From Paralichthys olivaceus (taxonomy: Eukaryota; Chordata; Actinopteri; Pleuronectiformes; Paralichthyidae): a stretch of DNA of 64,000 bases. Under the pieces are notes generated by a model, which saw only the letters and a list, made by a program, of their open reading frames with translations, was not told the DNA's origin and made no database searches. Made by a program: the position numbers and the translations under genes. Positions 15,501 through 27,130 of the stretch are shown piece by piece (the stretch's first letter is position 1; every line of letters starts with the position of its first letter). The stretch lies in the NCBI RefSeq assembly GCF_024713975.1, contig NC_091096.1, positions 19,876,458 to 19,940,457 of the forward strand, read 5' to 3'.

Positions 15501-18500
15501 TAACAGCACCAGACAACACAGTTCCCATGCTCGCTCTTCATGCCACTCTCATGCTTGCCATTAGATGTTCTCTCATTATTCTTCCCCGTGTCGTGCTGCA
15601 AAAGTGAAAACAGATTTGGACGGGAATGAGAAGTTACCCAATCACTAAGATCTCAAGCGCTCTGTGAAATCTGTTTATCCCAGATCATTATTACAGTATT
15701 TTGCTGTCTATATCGATAGTCATTTCCTTTCTCCCTGCAGCAGCCTCACAGTCTCCATCGCTGGCGCTGAGCACAGCACAGCCAGCGCAGTCCCACGGAG
15801 TGCAAGCAAAGGAGGAAATCAATAGAGAAAATATCGCTGCAGGCTCACACATTTTTATCTTGCTTTGAACGAGTCAGCTTTAATTTTGCTTTGATCTCAA
15901 TTTGCTGCTTTTGGGAAAGCTCGGCTGCACATTGAACCAGGAGGAGAAAGCCTCCACCAGGGCTTTCTTACAAAAGACCCTTTCAACTGAGGCCTTTATT
16001 TTGCCTGTATGCGTCAGTGTCCATTACTGGTTTACAAGGAATAAAGATGCAAGGAATCAAAACAACTAATACTGCAGGACTTGGACACACTGGTGTACAG
16101 CTCCCGCAGACAAGTTTGCAGACTGCACTTTATCTATTCGGTCAGGGAGGTTTCACGGCCAAGCAGAGCAAACGTTGGACAATGTTGGTGAGGGGTCGCA
16201 ATAAGAGATCCTTAGTGTTGCTGTCAGAAAAAGGGGTTGTTGTGGGGTAACAGGTTGACATGATGCACAGCTGGCGTTGTTCTCACTGCTCCACCAACCA
16301 CACTGCCACAACTCTCCCCTTCCCCTCACATCATTAGAGCTGGCACACCAAAAGGATGGCGATATTATAGCATCACCTCAGGTCTGCTAAAGATGTCTGC
16401 ACTTCCCTCATCTTTTTTTCTCCAAACCCATGCATTCTTAGGAGGGGAGTTGTTTGGGAATTTGTTTCTCTTTTATAAAGCAGAGACAAAAGGGGTAGAA
16501 TAAATGATCGGGCAGAGAAAAGACCAGCGCCTTGCTGGGGAGAAAGGGAAGGGTCTAATCTAATTTGGTTAGAGGAGGATCTGTGCTGTGTTGGTGCGTG
16601 CACATGTCTCAGTGCTCGTGTGTGTGCGCATGCATATAGCTGCGCTGCACAGTGTGAGGGGACTGTGGGAATGGGACAGGAGGGCTGCACAATTGAATGG
16701 AGCCTCCAGAGCCAGAAGCAGTGGGGAGTCTCCCCAGACGCGCTGATACCGGGCCGGCCACTCAAAGAGGGATTAGGCCAGAGAAGGCCTTCCTGATTAG
16801 CAATTCACACTCAAGTGCCCCCACAAGGACCCTGGGTAATAATATTAACATCAGTGTCCTTCACCGACGCAGGCAATTAAATGTTTACTCCCGTTTCGAT
16901 TTTTCTTTCTCCCCCTTCATCTCTAACGTCCACTAATCACTCTCATGTTATTTCAAGAACTTTGCAGAAAAGTCAAACAACAACTGCAAACGTCCTTCAC
17001 CAAAGTGTGACAAGACTTTCAGAAACAAAAAAATGCATTTTGGAAGCTGTTGCCTGTTTTGGTTCCTTGCTTAGTCTCACTCTGCTGAACTCCAACAGCC
17101 CACTCCCCCTTCCCCATTTCTTCCCCATCTCCTTCCTCTCTCCGCTGTTAAACGACCACCACATGAAAGAGAATGATGTAAGAACACCCCACTAAACTAA
17201 TATTGCTGTTTCAAAGCAGCCTCTACCCAGATGTTTTTGGGCTTCATAACAAACAAAAATTCATTACAACACTGCTTATTGCAGATTGACTGCTTTCCCA
17301 CTCATATAAAACTCTGTCATCCATATAATTATACTAATCTACTGTATAAACACTTACAAAGGTCACAAAACACAGAGACTTCTTTTTATCGACCACAATA
17401 CACGATGAATGAGGTCGGAGGGTTAACCTTCGACTGATGGGAATCTACACGCGATTGCAGCAGAAAAACAAAGCAGATTTTAATGGAGTAAAGTGAAAAG
17501 AAGAGACAGAGAAATTAGTCCTCATTAATAAGTTACTTTATTGAACTATTTAAACCATATGAGGGAAGAATACTGCAGGCTTTGATGTTGACAGGGTTCT
17601 TTAATAATTAATTGCTTGATTCATATGCGTTTCCTCAAAACGTCTGACCCTTTATGGAAACTGGTGCTCTTATTAAAGATGTAAGAAATTATCTATGTGA
17701 GCAGTTGAAAAAGAAATCTCTTCTTTTTTTTCATCATTTTAGCACATGGTTCTTTACTGTCTGTGTAGAGATGCAATAGCTTTTTCATCACTGCTTTTGG
17801 TTTTTGGCACCAACCTCTTCACAAACTAAAGAGAAGCAATAAGATGAAAATAAAAGATTATGTTGATAAATAGGATCATCCTGAGCTAAATGCTGAACGC
17901 ATGCAATCAGGAGGGAGAACAGGATCCCTGGACAATGTGCAGGGCATGCGGACAAATAGTCTCACCTCCAACTGAGTGTGTTGTTTCTTCTCATTGTGCC
18001 GTCTGAAAGAGAAGAGGAGGGCCTTGGTTAAGAAGATTATAGCCCTACCCCACCCGTACGTTTAATCAACATGCCCTTTCAGCGCCAGCAACAATGCCAA
18101 ACATGTCCAAAACGTCCCCCCATCTCTCCTACAGCATACCTCACATGTTGGGACAGCATGCCAGTCATCAAACGTCAGCAATTAAGAGAAATACTATATC
18201 GTTATTATTCTTAGGGATACATGGTTGGTGTAGGCAGATCATATTATCCTGTCAAAGAAGTGATGGCGTCAATTTCAGAAATGTCACCATCACAGTGCTG
18301 CGTTTGATACCCATTTAATTTCAGGCGCTGCAAAAATGTATTGGCTTCAATTCATTTTTACTGATCAAAATTCCCTGAAGAACCCGAGGAGCTTTGTTTC
18401 CTCACCCTTCACTTCTTTCATCCATGGTTAAATATGTAAATAAAATGTCTAAAGTCATTCTTCAAAGGGGAACAAAAGAAAAAAGGGGGCTGAGGGAAAA

Positions 18501-20180
18501 GACAGCCATAAAATTCCTCCGATTCTCCATAACATTAGCCAGAGGGGGCCAGCTTCCAGCCAGAGCCTAACAGCAGGGGAGCGAGCTCGCTCCATAGAAT
18601 CACACATCTCAAATCCCACACACAAAAAATAAAATATCTTTTCAGCTTCAGTCATCAAAGGCCCCCCCTCCTTTCACTTTATTAGTTACAGAATTATCTC
18701 AGTTGCTGATTTTTCAGAGATGGAGCTGCACTGCTTTTCTTCGTCACACTGTTGTGCTTGCAAAGATGAGATAAAATGTGTGAGTCTGTGAGAGTGTGTG
18801 TGTGTGTGTGTGCATATTTTGCAAATGTGTGAGAAGGAATGAGCCGTGTGTGGGGGGGTTAGGGGGTGTATATGGAAAAGAGGGTGGGAGACAGAAAAAG
18901 AACATAAAAGGAACAGTAGTAGCTGCTGAGGCTGTGGATGCTAAAGAGTGAACAGGCCTGATTCCTCTCTCCTTCTCTTTTCTTCTCATTTTCAAAGAGA
19001 TATCATCATGACCAGCAAAACAATCATGAAAGAGAGGGAGGCAGGAGGGAAGACAGGAGCAAGAACAGAACAAAGCCGATGAATTACCACAAACTAGTCG
19101 ACTGTGTCTTCTTTTTAGACTGTGTAACAATATTATCTTGTCAGTTTCATTACACCAAAGGCAGCCATAATAAGGGCAGTTGTTTGCTTTAAAATACGCC
19201 AGACAGGGTTTTCTCAAAGATGGATGATCAGTGAATGGAGAGCAGAGGTTGGCCCGGCTGGGGCAAAGCATTGATATTACATTATTCTTCTTCACATTAA
19301 AGCTGCCGTCTCTTTTTGTCATCTCCTCTACTCATCAGTGACATAATAAACGTGTAAGTGGAGAGGGAGGGACAGAGCAGGCATGTCAGCTGTCCTTGTC
19401 TTTGTGAGTGAGGGGTCACACTATAGAAGATTCATGTTGTTTTTTTACAAAGGAAAATAGTTTGCATACCATTATGAATATCCCACAATATATATGTGTG
19501 TGTGTGTGTGTGAGTGTGTGTATGTTCTGATCAAAACCACTTCAAACATTAACAGCTGGATAAGTGAAACCTGAGCTGCATAGGAGGAGTGTATTGTGTT
19601 CATAAGTGTATTCATACCCTATATTTATGCTGCTGCTCCACACACTGGGCGCTAACAGCTGAAATGCCCTCACTAAGATATGCTGTGCTTAAACCATTTA
19701 TGCATGCTGGTGTCAGGTTTCTCATCTTGCACAGACACATTTCAGAAATACCTCTAAAAGCACTTTTAGTGACTCTTGTTAAAAGCTCTAAAAGCACTGC
19801 TGTTTACTTGTGATCAGTATTTCAGGCATGATGGAGACCATGACATGGCCTCAGCATAAATCTTACAGCCACAAACGTTTTACAAGGTAACGTGAGTGAG
19901 GTCTGGAGGATCTCTCTCACACACATACACATAAAAAAGGCAAAAGGCCTCATAACCTATTCTTCTCATAGCATATATGCCACCCTGCTCCTCCATGAAC
20001 AGGCTGATGATATAAAACCATGATGGAGTTCTTACTCGCTCTAACAACAATGCATCATCAGGGTTTACTGATGCCATTTATTACTGCACTCTATGTGTTG
20101 ACACGTTGTGTTTGGTTTATTTTATAATGGCCTGTGACACTGGTAGTGCTGTGTTTCACTTTAACGGGCTGATAAAAGCC
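3507..20180. other. large intergenic desert upstream of fzd10
   Basis: About 16.7 kb with no supportable coding exon. Scattered open frames are 60-192 codons, have no recognisable domains and do not join across plausible splice sites. The longest, a 192-codon minus-strand frame at 18744-19322, ends in poly-His/Thr encoded by a (TG)n tract. Short TG tracts lie near 18794-18812 and 19495-19521, and a perfect hairpin at 5708-5737. Several GC-balanced, repeat-free blocks (about 7380-7560, 8980-9120, 10540-10730, 16730-16880) look like unique sequence and could be conserved regulatory DNA of the developmental gene fzd10. That is inference only; no conservation data are available here. Confidence 0.45.
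5708..5737. other. perfect 13-bp hairpin, 4-nt loop
   Basis: AATCTTTCACTTT at 5708-5720 is followed by the loop TATT and its exact reverse complement at 5725-5737. The flanks do not extend the pairing, so this is a short isolated stem rather than a microRNA-sized precursor. Function unknown. Confidence 0.8.
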
Positions 20181-20300
20181 CATCCATTCATTTTCTAAAC
20201 CACTTATACTGTTCTGGGTCACAAGGAGGCTGGAGCCTGCCCCAAGCAGGAGACCGGATACACTCTAGACACTTTATCACAGAGCTAACAGGGCCGTGAG
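20181..20300 (-). repeat. diverged teleost SINE-like repeat, minus orientation
   Basis: Begins with CATCCATTCATTTTCTAAACC, continues with a GGGTCACAAGGAGGCTGGAGCCTG block, and ends with TTTATCACAGAGCTAACA. These are reverse-strand equivalents of the tail of the repeat family seen at 3275-3506. It is a truncated old copy. Confidence 0.6.
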
Positions 20301-20570
20301 TGTATAGCATAACATCTGTACTCAAGGGGAGGTGGTCACTTTGGAAAGGGAGAGGGAAACCACAATGACATGAGATGAACATACAAAAAACCTCTACTTC
20401 ACAAGAGGCCACTGATTCTGTTTGTGATATAACAAGCTAGAAAAAAGATTACTCCAAATGAATTAACTCTGTTTATTCCCATGAGAATAGCAACTGATTT
20501 GGACAAAGTGCTTTATGATTAGTTCATTATTTTTAATTAGACATATCGCCCTGCATTATCACCATTAATG

Positions 20571-20823
20571 TTAAATGGTCATTTACATAGAACATCTCTA
20601 GTCTTGATGACTATTCAAAGCACTTTACATTCACATATTACCACACACATTCATACAGTGCATCAATGTGCAGCACTTACTCTATCACACATCAGGGGAG
20701 TTTTGAGATCCAGTTTCTTTGCCAAGGACATTTTGTAATGTGGAATGGAGGAGCCTGGGATCAAACCACCAGCATTCTGGTTAGTGGATGACCCACTCCA
20801 CATCCTTAGCCACTACTGCCCAA
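20571..20823 (+). repeat. tRNA-derived SINE-like teleost repeat
   Basis: Shows the usual order of a common fish repeat: a CTAGTCTTGATGACTATTCAAAGC block, CATTCATACAGTGCATC, GTGCAGCACTTACTCTATC, a GCCAAGGACATTTTG segment, a GGATCAAACCACC box resembling a reversed tRNA B-box, and GTGGATGACCCACTCC followed by AGCCACTACTGCCC. A shorter copy of the same family lies in kinase intron 7 at 39400-39545. Confidence 0.6.
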
Positions 20824-22620
20824 TAGCCTGTGACATAATATCACATGTAGAAGTATTTTTCGCAGAACATGCCTACATACATTTGCAAAAATGTCCATTG
20901 AAATGTGAGCTTGTTAAGATGCTAACATTGGAAAAACCATTCCCTGTGCTGTGTCTGTAAGGCCACCATGCCTGGGAAAGGGCACATAGCTATCCATGAT
21001 AAGGTTATTTGAGAAACAGTAAATGAATGCAAGGTGCTGTTGTATTTGGCACAAATAACGCTGTGGCCACAACACACAGATTCCCACACTGCTACATTAT
21101 AAACAGATTCTAAACTTGGATATGTTTTCATCCACATCCTTACAAATGTCCCTCATGAGTGGTTTGCCCTGGTGCTTTCAAGAACGCCTGGGGGAAGTTT
21201 CATGCAGTCCACACACTGACAAATTGACTCACGTGTCTCTTTCAACAGAAAGACCATTGTTTCTAGCTTCTTGTCCACTGTTGTTTTGTTTGTGTATGTG
21301 TGAATATTATTATTGTGTGTGGTTTGCAAACTTGCCTTGAATACTGAGGAATGAATAATTCATCTGGACTGAATTCAGATTTAAAATGTTGTAAAAACCC
21401 ATGTGCACATTTCCCTCACAGTAGGTCTGTCTTGTTTATATACAGTGTACATTGCACAAAAAATTCTGACGAATATATCATCATTCATGTGATCATTTTC
21501 ATCTTAAAGTGTTCAGCATCACTTCTGCTGGAATTAAAAGCTCTGGTCTATGAAAATCATATAACAATCTTTATAAACCTGAAAATCCCTGTGGCTGATT
21601 CCAGAAGATGTCTATGAAGCTGATGGAAATTGAATAGAGTACTGTACTCATGGTACTTGACTAAAGTTCTGAGATATTTATGCTTTTTTTCTGCTCCTCT
21701 GTATTTGCAGAACTAGAAGAATGGCAGCATTTTGCATACAAAACATTAATCAGTTCATTAAATTGTGCAATTTAATATCCAAATGGCTCCAGCTCCACTA
21801 CTCTCAAAGTAAAGTGGAATAGATAATGGATGAATGGAATATACCAAATTACAGCATATGAGGGAGTTCAAAATAGCTTTAAATTACATGAATATTGTGC
21901 TTATATCAATGCATCAAGAATAACAATCCCTATAAAGCCCTATATAATATAGAATACTGCATGTAATTTAGATGCACTAGGTATATATTCTATAAATATA
22001 TATATTTGGTAAATTTAATTGTAACAAAGTATTATTTTTATGTTGTGGATCTAAACTGCATAGCTGGTCACAGGTTGCCTGACTGTGCAGTGGGGACGAT
22101 ATAAAATTAGCCATCAGATGGATTATTGTTTAAGGTTAAGTTAATCGTTGGCCCATGCTATTTATGTATCTGTAAAATAACCTTTAGTGCAAAAATCAAA
22201 TGTTCAGTTGCAGTTAGTTGTCCATGTGCAACTTTTAAATCAACATGCACATATTTAGAGAGATGTGACATTGAGTTTTGGCAAGAAAACAGCAAATATG
22301 TTATATTTGTGGTTGTTTAATCGGCTATTTTGAAAAGAAGGTGCCTGTTAAAACGTATTGGTCAAGGGACAGCGATAAAAACAAGGGGGGGGGGGCGGTA
22401 AAAACTTGTCCAGCAACTTTGTGAGTGTCCCGTAGATTGCGCAGCATTTTGTGATTGTCATAAAAACTCTGTGTGTTGTGGTGGTTGAGAATCTTGTGTC
22501 CGGGCGCAAACAGGCCAACAGAGACAGGGAGAGGGGAGTTTGCTGAGTCTGTGAACTCTCTATAATGAACAAGCTGTTCCGCACGATTTGAAAATAATCC
22601 GCGTGTCAGTGTCATATTCT
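20824..22620. other. intergenic, AT-rich, no gene seen
   Basis: AT-rich sequence directly upstream of the fzd10 leader. Small open frames lack domains. A run of eleven G occurs near 22385. Nothing else is recognised. Confidence 0.5.
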
Positions 22621-23335
22621 CATGTAAAGTAGCTGTGTCTTTGAAGGCGGATCTCTTGGCAGGTTAGACCGGGACGGAGGCTCCGACCAGCTCAGACGAG
22701 CGCTGCCACCAAACCAGACGCATCAGTTGGCCGCCGCTGTGTGACGGGAGGAGCATAATCCTGCTTTTTCTGGGACTCGTTTAGTTTCATTTATTTATTT
22801 TGCAGATTAGTTGTCTCGGGATCCTGGTGAGGAGACGCCTCTGCGTAAAGGATCAGCCGCGTAAAGGACTATTTTATTTCTTTTTCTCCAAGTTGTCGCA
22901 CGGACCACACATCGTTTTGCTGCGCAGGGAAAAGTGACATGAAACGCGAGGACGGGTCAGTGGATCTTCAGGGAACAAGTGAGAGACAAGTCGGAAGCCA
23001 CAGTATTTGTAATTTAACCACAGCAGACTGAACTGTGTGCTGCGGGACATTGAGCAAGTACAGCTCCAACACATGCGCTCGGAAAGCATGGACCTGTGCG
23101 CACGATATTTCCAGCGAGAAAGCGTCCACGGACCACCGCGGGAAATATGTTCTTATTAAACTCTCCACACCAATAATGAGAAAGCAATCTCCTTAGTTGT
23201 GTAACTTCTCCCACGTTGATCTATCCGACACACCAACACCAGCCTGGATTCATCACAGACTTTTCAATGAGAGAATCGTGTGTTGTGGTAGTGATGAACA
23301 TCCTGTCGTTTTCTTCATTAAATCAAGAAGGGAGG
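22621..23335 (+). promoter_or_regulatory. fzd10: fzd10 promoter-proximal region and 5' leader (approximate)
   Basis: Base composition becomes more GC- and CpG-rich here than in the AT-rich DNA upstream, as expected for the start of a vertebrate developmental gene with a long leader. The transcription start cannot be fixed from sequence. In-frame ATGs at 23267 and 23294 precede the chosen start at 23336 with no stop between. They would add 23 or 14 residues ahead of the signal peptide. Confidence 0.4.
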
Positions 23336-25093
23336 ATGCGTTCATGTGCCAGACTGAGCCTGGTCTATGTGCTGCTCGCCCTGTGGAGCAGTGGAGCTTC
23401 AGCTATCAGCTCCATAGACCCGGACTGGTCAGGAGAGGGGAGATGTCAACACATCAACATCCCCCTGTGTAAAGACATTGGCTACAATATGACTCGCATG
23501 CCAAATCTCATGGGCCACGATGACCAAAAAGAGGCAGCGATAAAGCTGCAGGAGTTTGCAACACTGATAGAGTTTGGATGCCACAGTCATCTCAAATTTT
23601 TCCTGTGCTCGCTGCACGCTCCCATGTGCACGGAGCAGGTTTCCAACCCCATCCCAGCATGTAGAGTTATGTGTGAGCAGGTGAAGTTAAAATGCTCACC
23701 CATTTTGAAAAACTTTAACTTCCCGTGGCCCGACTCTCTGGACTGCTCCCGGCTGCCGACCAAAAATGACCCAAACAACCTCTGCATGGAGGCGCCCAAC
23801 AACGGCTCAGACGAGCCCCCCAAAGTCTCCCACACCCAGCCCCCAGACTTCAGGCCGCAGAGGCCCCTGAGCAGCCACGACCTGCACCTGAAGGACAGCA
23901 GCAGCAGCAGCAAGCAGACGTGCAGCAACCCTGGCAAGTTCCACTTTGTGGAGAAGAGCGAGTCCTGTGCCCCTAAATGCTACCCCAAAGTGGACGTATA
24001 CTGGAGTCAGGGAGACAAGCAATTCTCTCTGGTGTGGATGGCCATCTGGTCCATCCTCTGCTTTGTCTCTAGTGCCTTCACTGTGCTCACATTCCTCATA
24101 GACCCACAGAGATTCAAATACCCAGAGCGGCCGATCATCTTCCTTTCCATGTCCTACTGTGTTTACTCTGTGGGCTACCTCATCCGACTTTTTGTGGGCG
24201 CTGACAGAATAGCGTGTGACAGAGACAATGGGGTGCAATATGTTATCCAGGAGGGTCTGGAGAGCACCGGCTGCACTATTGTGTTCCTCATCCTGTATTA
24301 TTTTGGCATGGCCAGCTCCCTCTGGTGGGTTATCCTGACCCTCACATGGTTCCTGGCTGCGGGGAAGAAGTGGGGTCATGAGGCCATCGAGGCCAACAGC
24401 AGCTACTTCCACCTAGCGGCGTGGGCCATCCCTGCTGTGAAGACCATCATGATCCTGGTGATGAGGAAGGTGGCGGGGGACGAGCTGACGGGCATCTGCT
24501 ACGTGGGCAGCATGGATGTCAAAGCTCTCACTGGCTTCGTGCTAATTCCTCTCTCCTGCTATCTTATTATTGGCACTTCTTTCCTGCTGTCGGGCTTCGT
24601 GGCCCTCTTCCACATCCGTAAGATAATGAAAACAGAGGGAGAAAACACGGACAAGCTGGAGAAGCTGATGGTTCGCATTGGGGTTTTCTCTGTGCTCTAC
24701 ACCGTCCCGGCCACCTGCGTCATCGCCTGCTACTTTTACGAGAGGCTCAACATGGACTACTGGCGCATCCTGGCAGTGGAGCAGAAGTGTGTGGATGGCG
24801 GCGGGCCGGAGTCAGCTGAGTGTGTCATGAAGACTTCCATCCCTGCTGTGGAGATCTTCATGGTGAAGATCTTCATGCTGCTGGTGGTGGGCATCACCAG
24901 CGGCATGTGGATCTGGACGTCAAAGACGCTGCAATCGTGGCAGAACGTGTTTAGCAGGAAGCTAAAGAAGAAGTCGAGGAGAAAGGCTGCCAGTGTGTTC
25001 ACCAGCAGTAGGCCTTACATCAAACCTCACCCATCTCTCAAAGGGCACAGCACTAAGTATGAGCCTACACGGCCTCCTCCAACATGTGTATGA
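23336..25093 (+). CDS. fzd10: Frizzled-10 (Wnt receptor, seven-pass membrane protein)
   Basis: Intact single-exon gene for 585 residues; human FZD10 has 581. Residues 1-23 form a signal peptide ending GASA. The extracellular cysteine-rich Wnt-binding domain carries all ten family cysteines (37, 45, 82, 91, 98, 109, 113, 120, 137, 150) and N-glycosylation sites at N51 (NMT) and N156 (NGS). A variable linker with a five-serine run (188-192) and cysteines 196, 211 and 215 precedes seven membrane segments, the first at about 231-254. The Dishevelled-binding KTLQSW motif is at 530-535, and the C-terminus TCV is a class I PDZ ligand. The membrane core and the CKDIGYNMTRMPNLMGH block match FZD10 more closely than FZD9 or FZD4 as I know them, and piwil1 downstream supports the assignment. 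The start at 23336 (A at -3) was chosen because it puts the signal peptide first. It receives Wnt at the plasma membrane. Confidence 0.96.
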   Translation: MRSCARLSLVYVLLALWSSGASAISSIDPDWSGEGRCQHINIPLCKDIGYNMTRMPNLMGHDDQKEAAIKLQEFATLIEFGCHSHLKFFLCSLHAPMCTEQVSNPIPACRVMCEQVKLKCSPILKNFNFPWPDSLDCSRLPTKNDPNNLCMEAPNNGSDEPPKVSHTQPPDFRPQRPLSSHDLHLKDSSSSSKQTCSNPGKFHFVEKSESCAPKCYPKVDVYWSQGDKQFSLVWMAIWSILCFVSSAFTVLTFLIDPQRFKYPERPIIFLSMSYCVYSVGYLIRLFVGADRIACDRDNGVQYVIQEGLESTGCTIVFLILYYFGMASSLWWVILTLTWFLAAGKKWGHEAIEANSSYFHLAAWAIPAVKTIMILVMRKVAGDELTGICYVGSMDVKALTGFVLIPLSCYLIIGTSFLLSGFVALFHIRKIMKTEGENTDKLEKLMVRIGVFSVLYTVPATCVIACYFYERLNMDYWRILAVEQKCVDGGGPESAECVMKTSIPAVEIFMVKIFMLLVVGITSGMWIWTSKTLQSWQNVFSRKLKKKSRRKAASVFTSSRPYIKPHPSLKGHSTKYEPTRPPPTCV

Positions 25094-25835
25094 GCTGGCT
25101 CTCCTTGTATAAACCCCAAAAGTACTTGTTAAGCCCTTATCTAAATGAGACTTTGTAATCAGAGTGCCATCAAAAGAATCAAGGTTCGTGTTTTATTTAT
25201 GCAAACTCTGTTGAAGATAATGCAATGTGGGTTTTTTTGTATCTTCAGCCATCTCGTGCAACAAGAGCTGCCTTTGTTTGAGGAAAAATCTGCTACTCCT
25301 GGATTCACTTATCCTATTGAGGACCTTGGTGGAGGAAAAAAAAATGTTATTGTTCCCAAGACAAAAAGACTGGAATAAACCATTTGGATGTGCCATTGGG
25401 TTACTTGAATAATGTGCAATAGATGTTTTCCCTACAGGCAAGAAAAAGGGACACTTGTACTGTTAGTGACAGATTACGGACAATGCAAGGACCCCGCAGA
25501 CAATGGAGGCAAATGGTCAGAGAGACACTACAGAGAGTGTTGTGTTTGGAGGCTTTTTAATACAAACTGAGGCAGTGTCACACATGTTTGAACTGAAGTG
25601 AGAGCAGCTGCTGAAAAAGCGCTCGAGACGTTACAAACTGCCCATTGTGAGGCAAATCCACACCATAAATTTATCAAGCACTCATCACTGAAAAAAAGTT
25701 ATTTGTACACGCTGTTGAGTTTTCATTGTTTTTTTCTTTGCTGTTTTATAGCACAAGAGAACGTTTGTATATATTTCTAAAAAAAAAGAAAGCTGAGATT
25801 TTATAGAAAAATTAATAAAACGTTCTAGTTTTAAA
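25094..25835 (+). other. fzd10: fzd10 3' UTR
   Basis: Non-coding AT-rich tail following the TGA at 25091-25093. It has two AATAAA signals, at 25374-25379 and 25814-25819. The second is followed by a GT-rich stretch (ATGTTTGTAAAGTCGG) typical of a cleavage region, so the longer UTR of about 740 nt is favoured. Both sites may be used. Confidence 0.6.
25814..25819 (+). terminator. fzd10: fzd10 polyadenylation signal AATAAA
   Basis: Canonical AATAAA with a downstream GT-rich element; the last plausible signal of the fzd10 transcript. Confidence 0.6.
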
Positions 25836-27096
25836 TGTTTGTAAAGTCGGATTTTTGTATTGCAACTGTATTGTTATTCTCTCTACTGGATTGAGTCACC
25901 GTCCTCGCAAAGCAGCGATAAGATTTTTAATGCAATTACATCCTTCGTCATTATATGCTGACAGTGCGAAGCAGTAATTTTCATGCAACACACAAATCAA
26001 CATCAGTGTTCTTGATTTGTGAATGTGATGGTATGTTGGAGCTGGATTTAGAATAATTCGTCTTTAGGAATAATTGATTTAGACAACATTGTGTGACCAA
26101 AAGTCAGAAGGAGAAACATTTTAATATAAATACTATGATAATAACTGAGTGGTTGCAAGAGCAGATTAGATAGTCCATAAATGTTGCACTCACACGTCTC
26201 TGGAAACCAAATTGCCCTTTTACATCTCATAAAAGATAAATAATCTTACCTGACTTTGCAGAAATTAACTGGTACACAAGTCAACACAAAGCATAACAGT
26301 CACAACTCTATTCTAGTTTTTAAATACTGTATTCATAAAGAAACAATGGGACATTTTTCCGTTTACCACGTTTTATGTGGTGTCACCATACACAGCAACG
26401 GTCTTTCATTCGCTGCATGTGTGCTGTATAATAAGGTAACAATGGGATTTGTGTGCATAGTTTCAGATTTATTCAGTGTTTTTATTATAAAATTAGCCGT
26501 AGTCTTATATTTTAATATATTTGCTTCACCAAGAAAAAACAAGCAAATTATAAATTTTTACTTGGCTCACAGATACTTAGATTTTGTGATTTATTGCTGT
26601 TTTATCAAGAATTGAGTTAAAAAGGAATAATTATGTGACCAGAATGTCTCATATTTGAACTTAAATATCAGTTTTGATTACCTGTTAATGTTTTTTTTAT
26701 TTCCCTAACTGCATTTAAAATGGGTTCTTTTATAACCCTGTGTATAATTCTTCATTTTAGTCCCCCTTTCTCCTCATCTCTCTCTCGTGCATGTTTCGTT
26801 GCGTATCCATGATGGAGTTATACAATAATCCAGCTCTCATTCAGGACAGGATTAGACTGTTTGGAGGGGGCTGACTTTGAAAACGAGGATCTCTGCAAAC
26901 CAAAATACAGGATATCTGTCATCGTGTTTCTCCTTATCAGCCGGGGCATGGTGACATTTCTAAAGACACATCTGGCCTGGATTTGAAGTAGTTATATATT
27001 GACTGAGGTCTTTTTCCAAAGCACGAGCAAACTGAAATACATTGTGTGGCGTTTGGCGTTAAACGATCCTGTAACCTGTCAACAGATTTAAAGGTG

Positions 27097-27102
<6 letters not shown>

Positions 27103-27130
<28 letters not shown>
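27103..27130. repeat. (GA)n microsatellite
   Basis: Uninterrupted GA dinucleotides. On the minus strand they encode the Ser-Leu run of the small frame that crosses them. Confidence 0.9.

Noticed and set aside
18744..19322. 192-codon minus-strand open frame
   Set aside because: Longest frame outside real genes, but no domain is recognisable and the 3' part is poly-His/Thr from a (TG)n tract. It has no splice partners, so chance is the better explanation.
23807..24412. 201-codon minus-strand open frame
   Set aside because: It lies antisense within the fzd10 exon; the sense strand has full-length family homology and the antisense frame is a by-product of codon bias.
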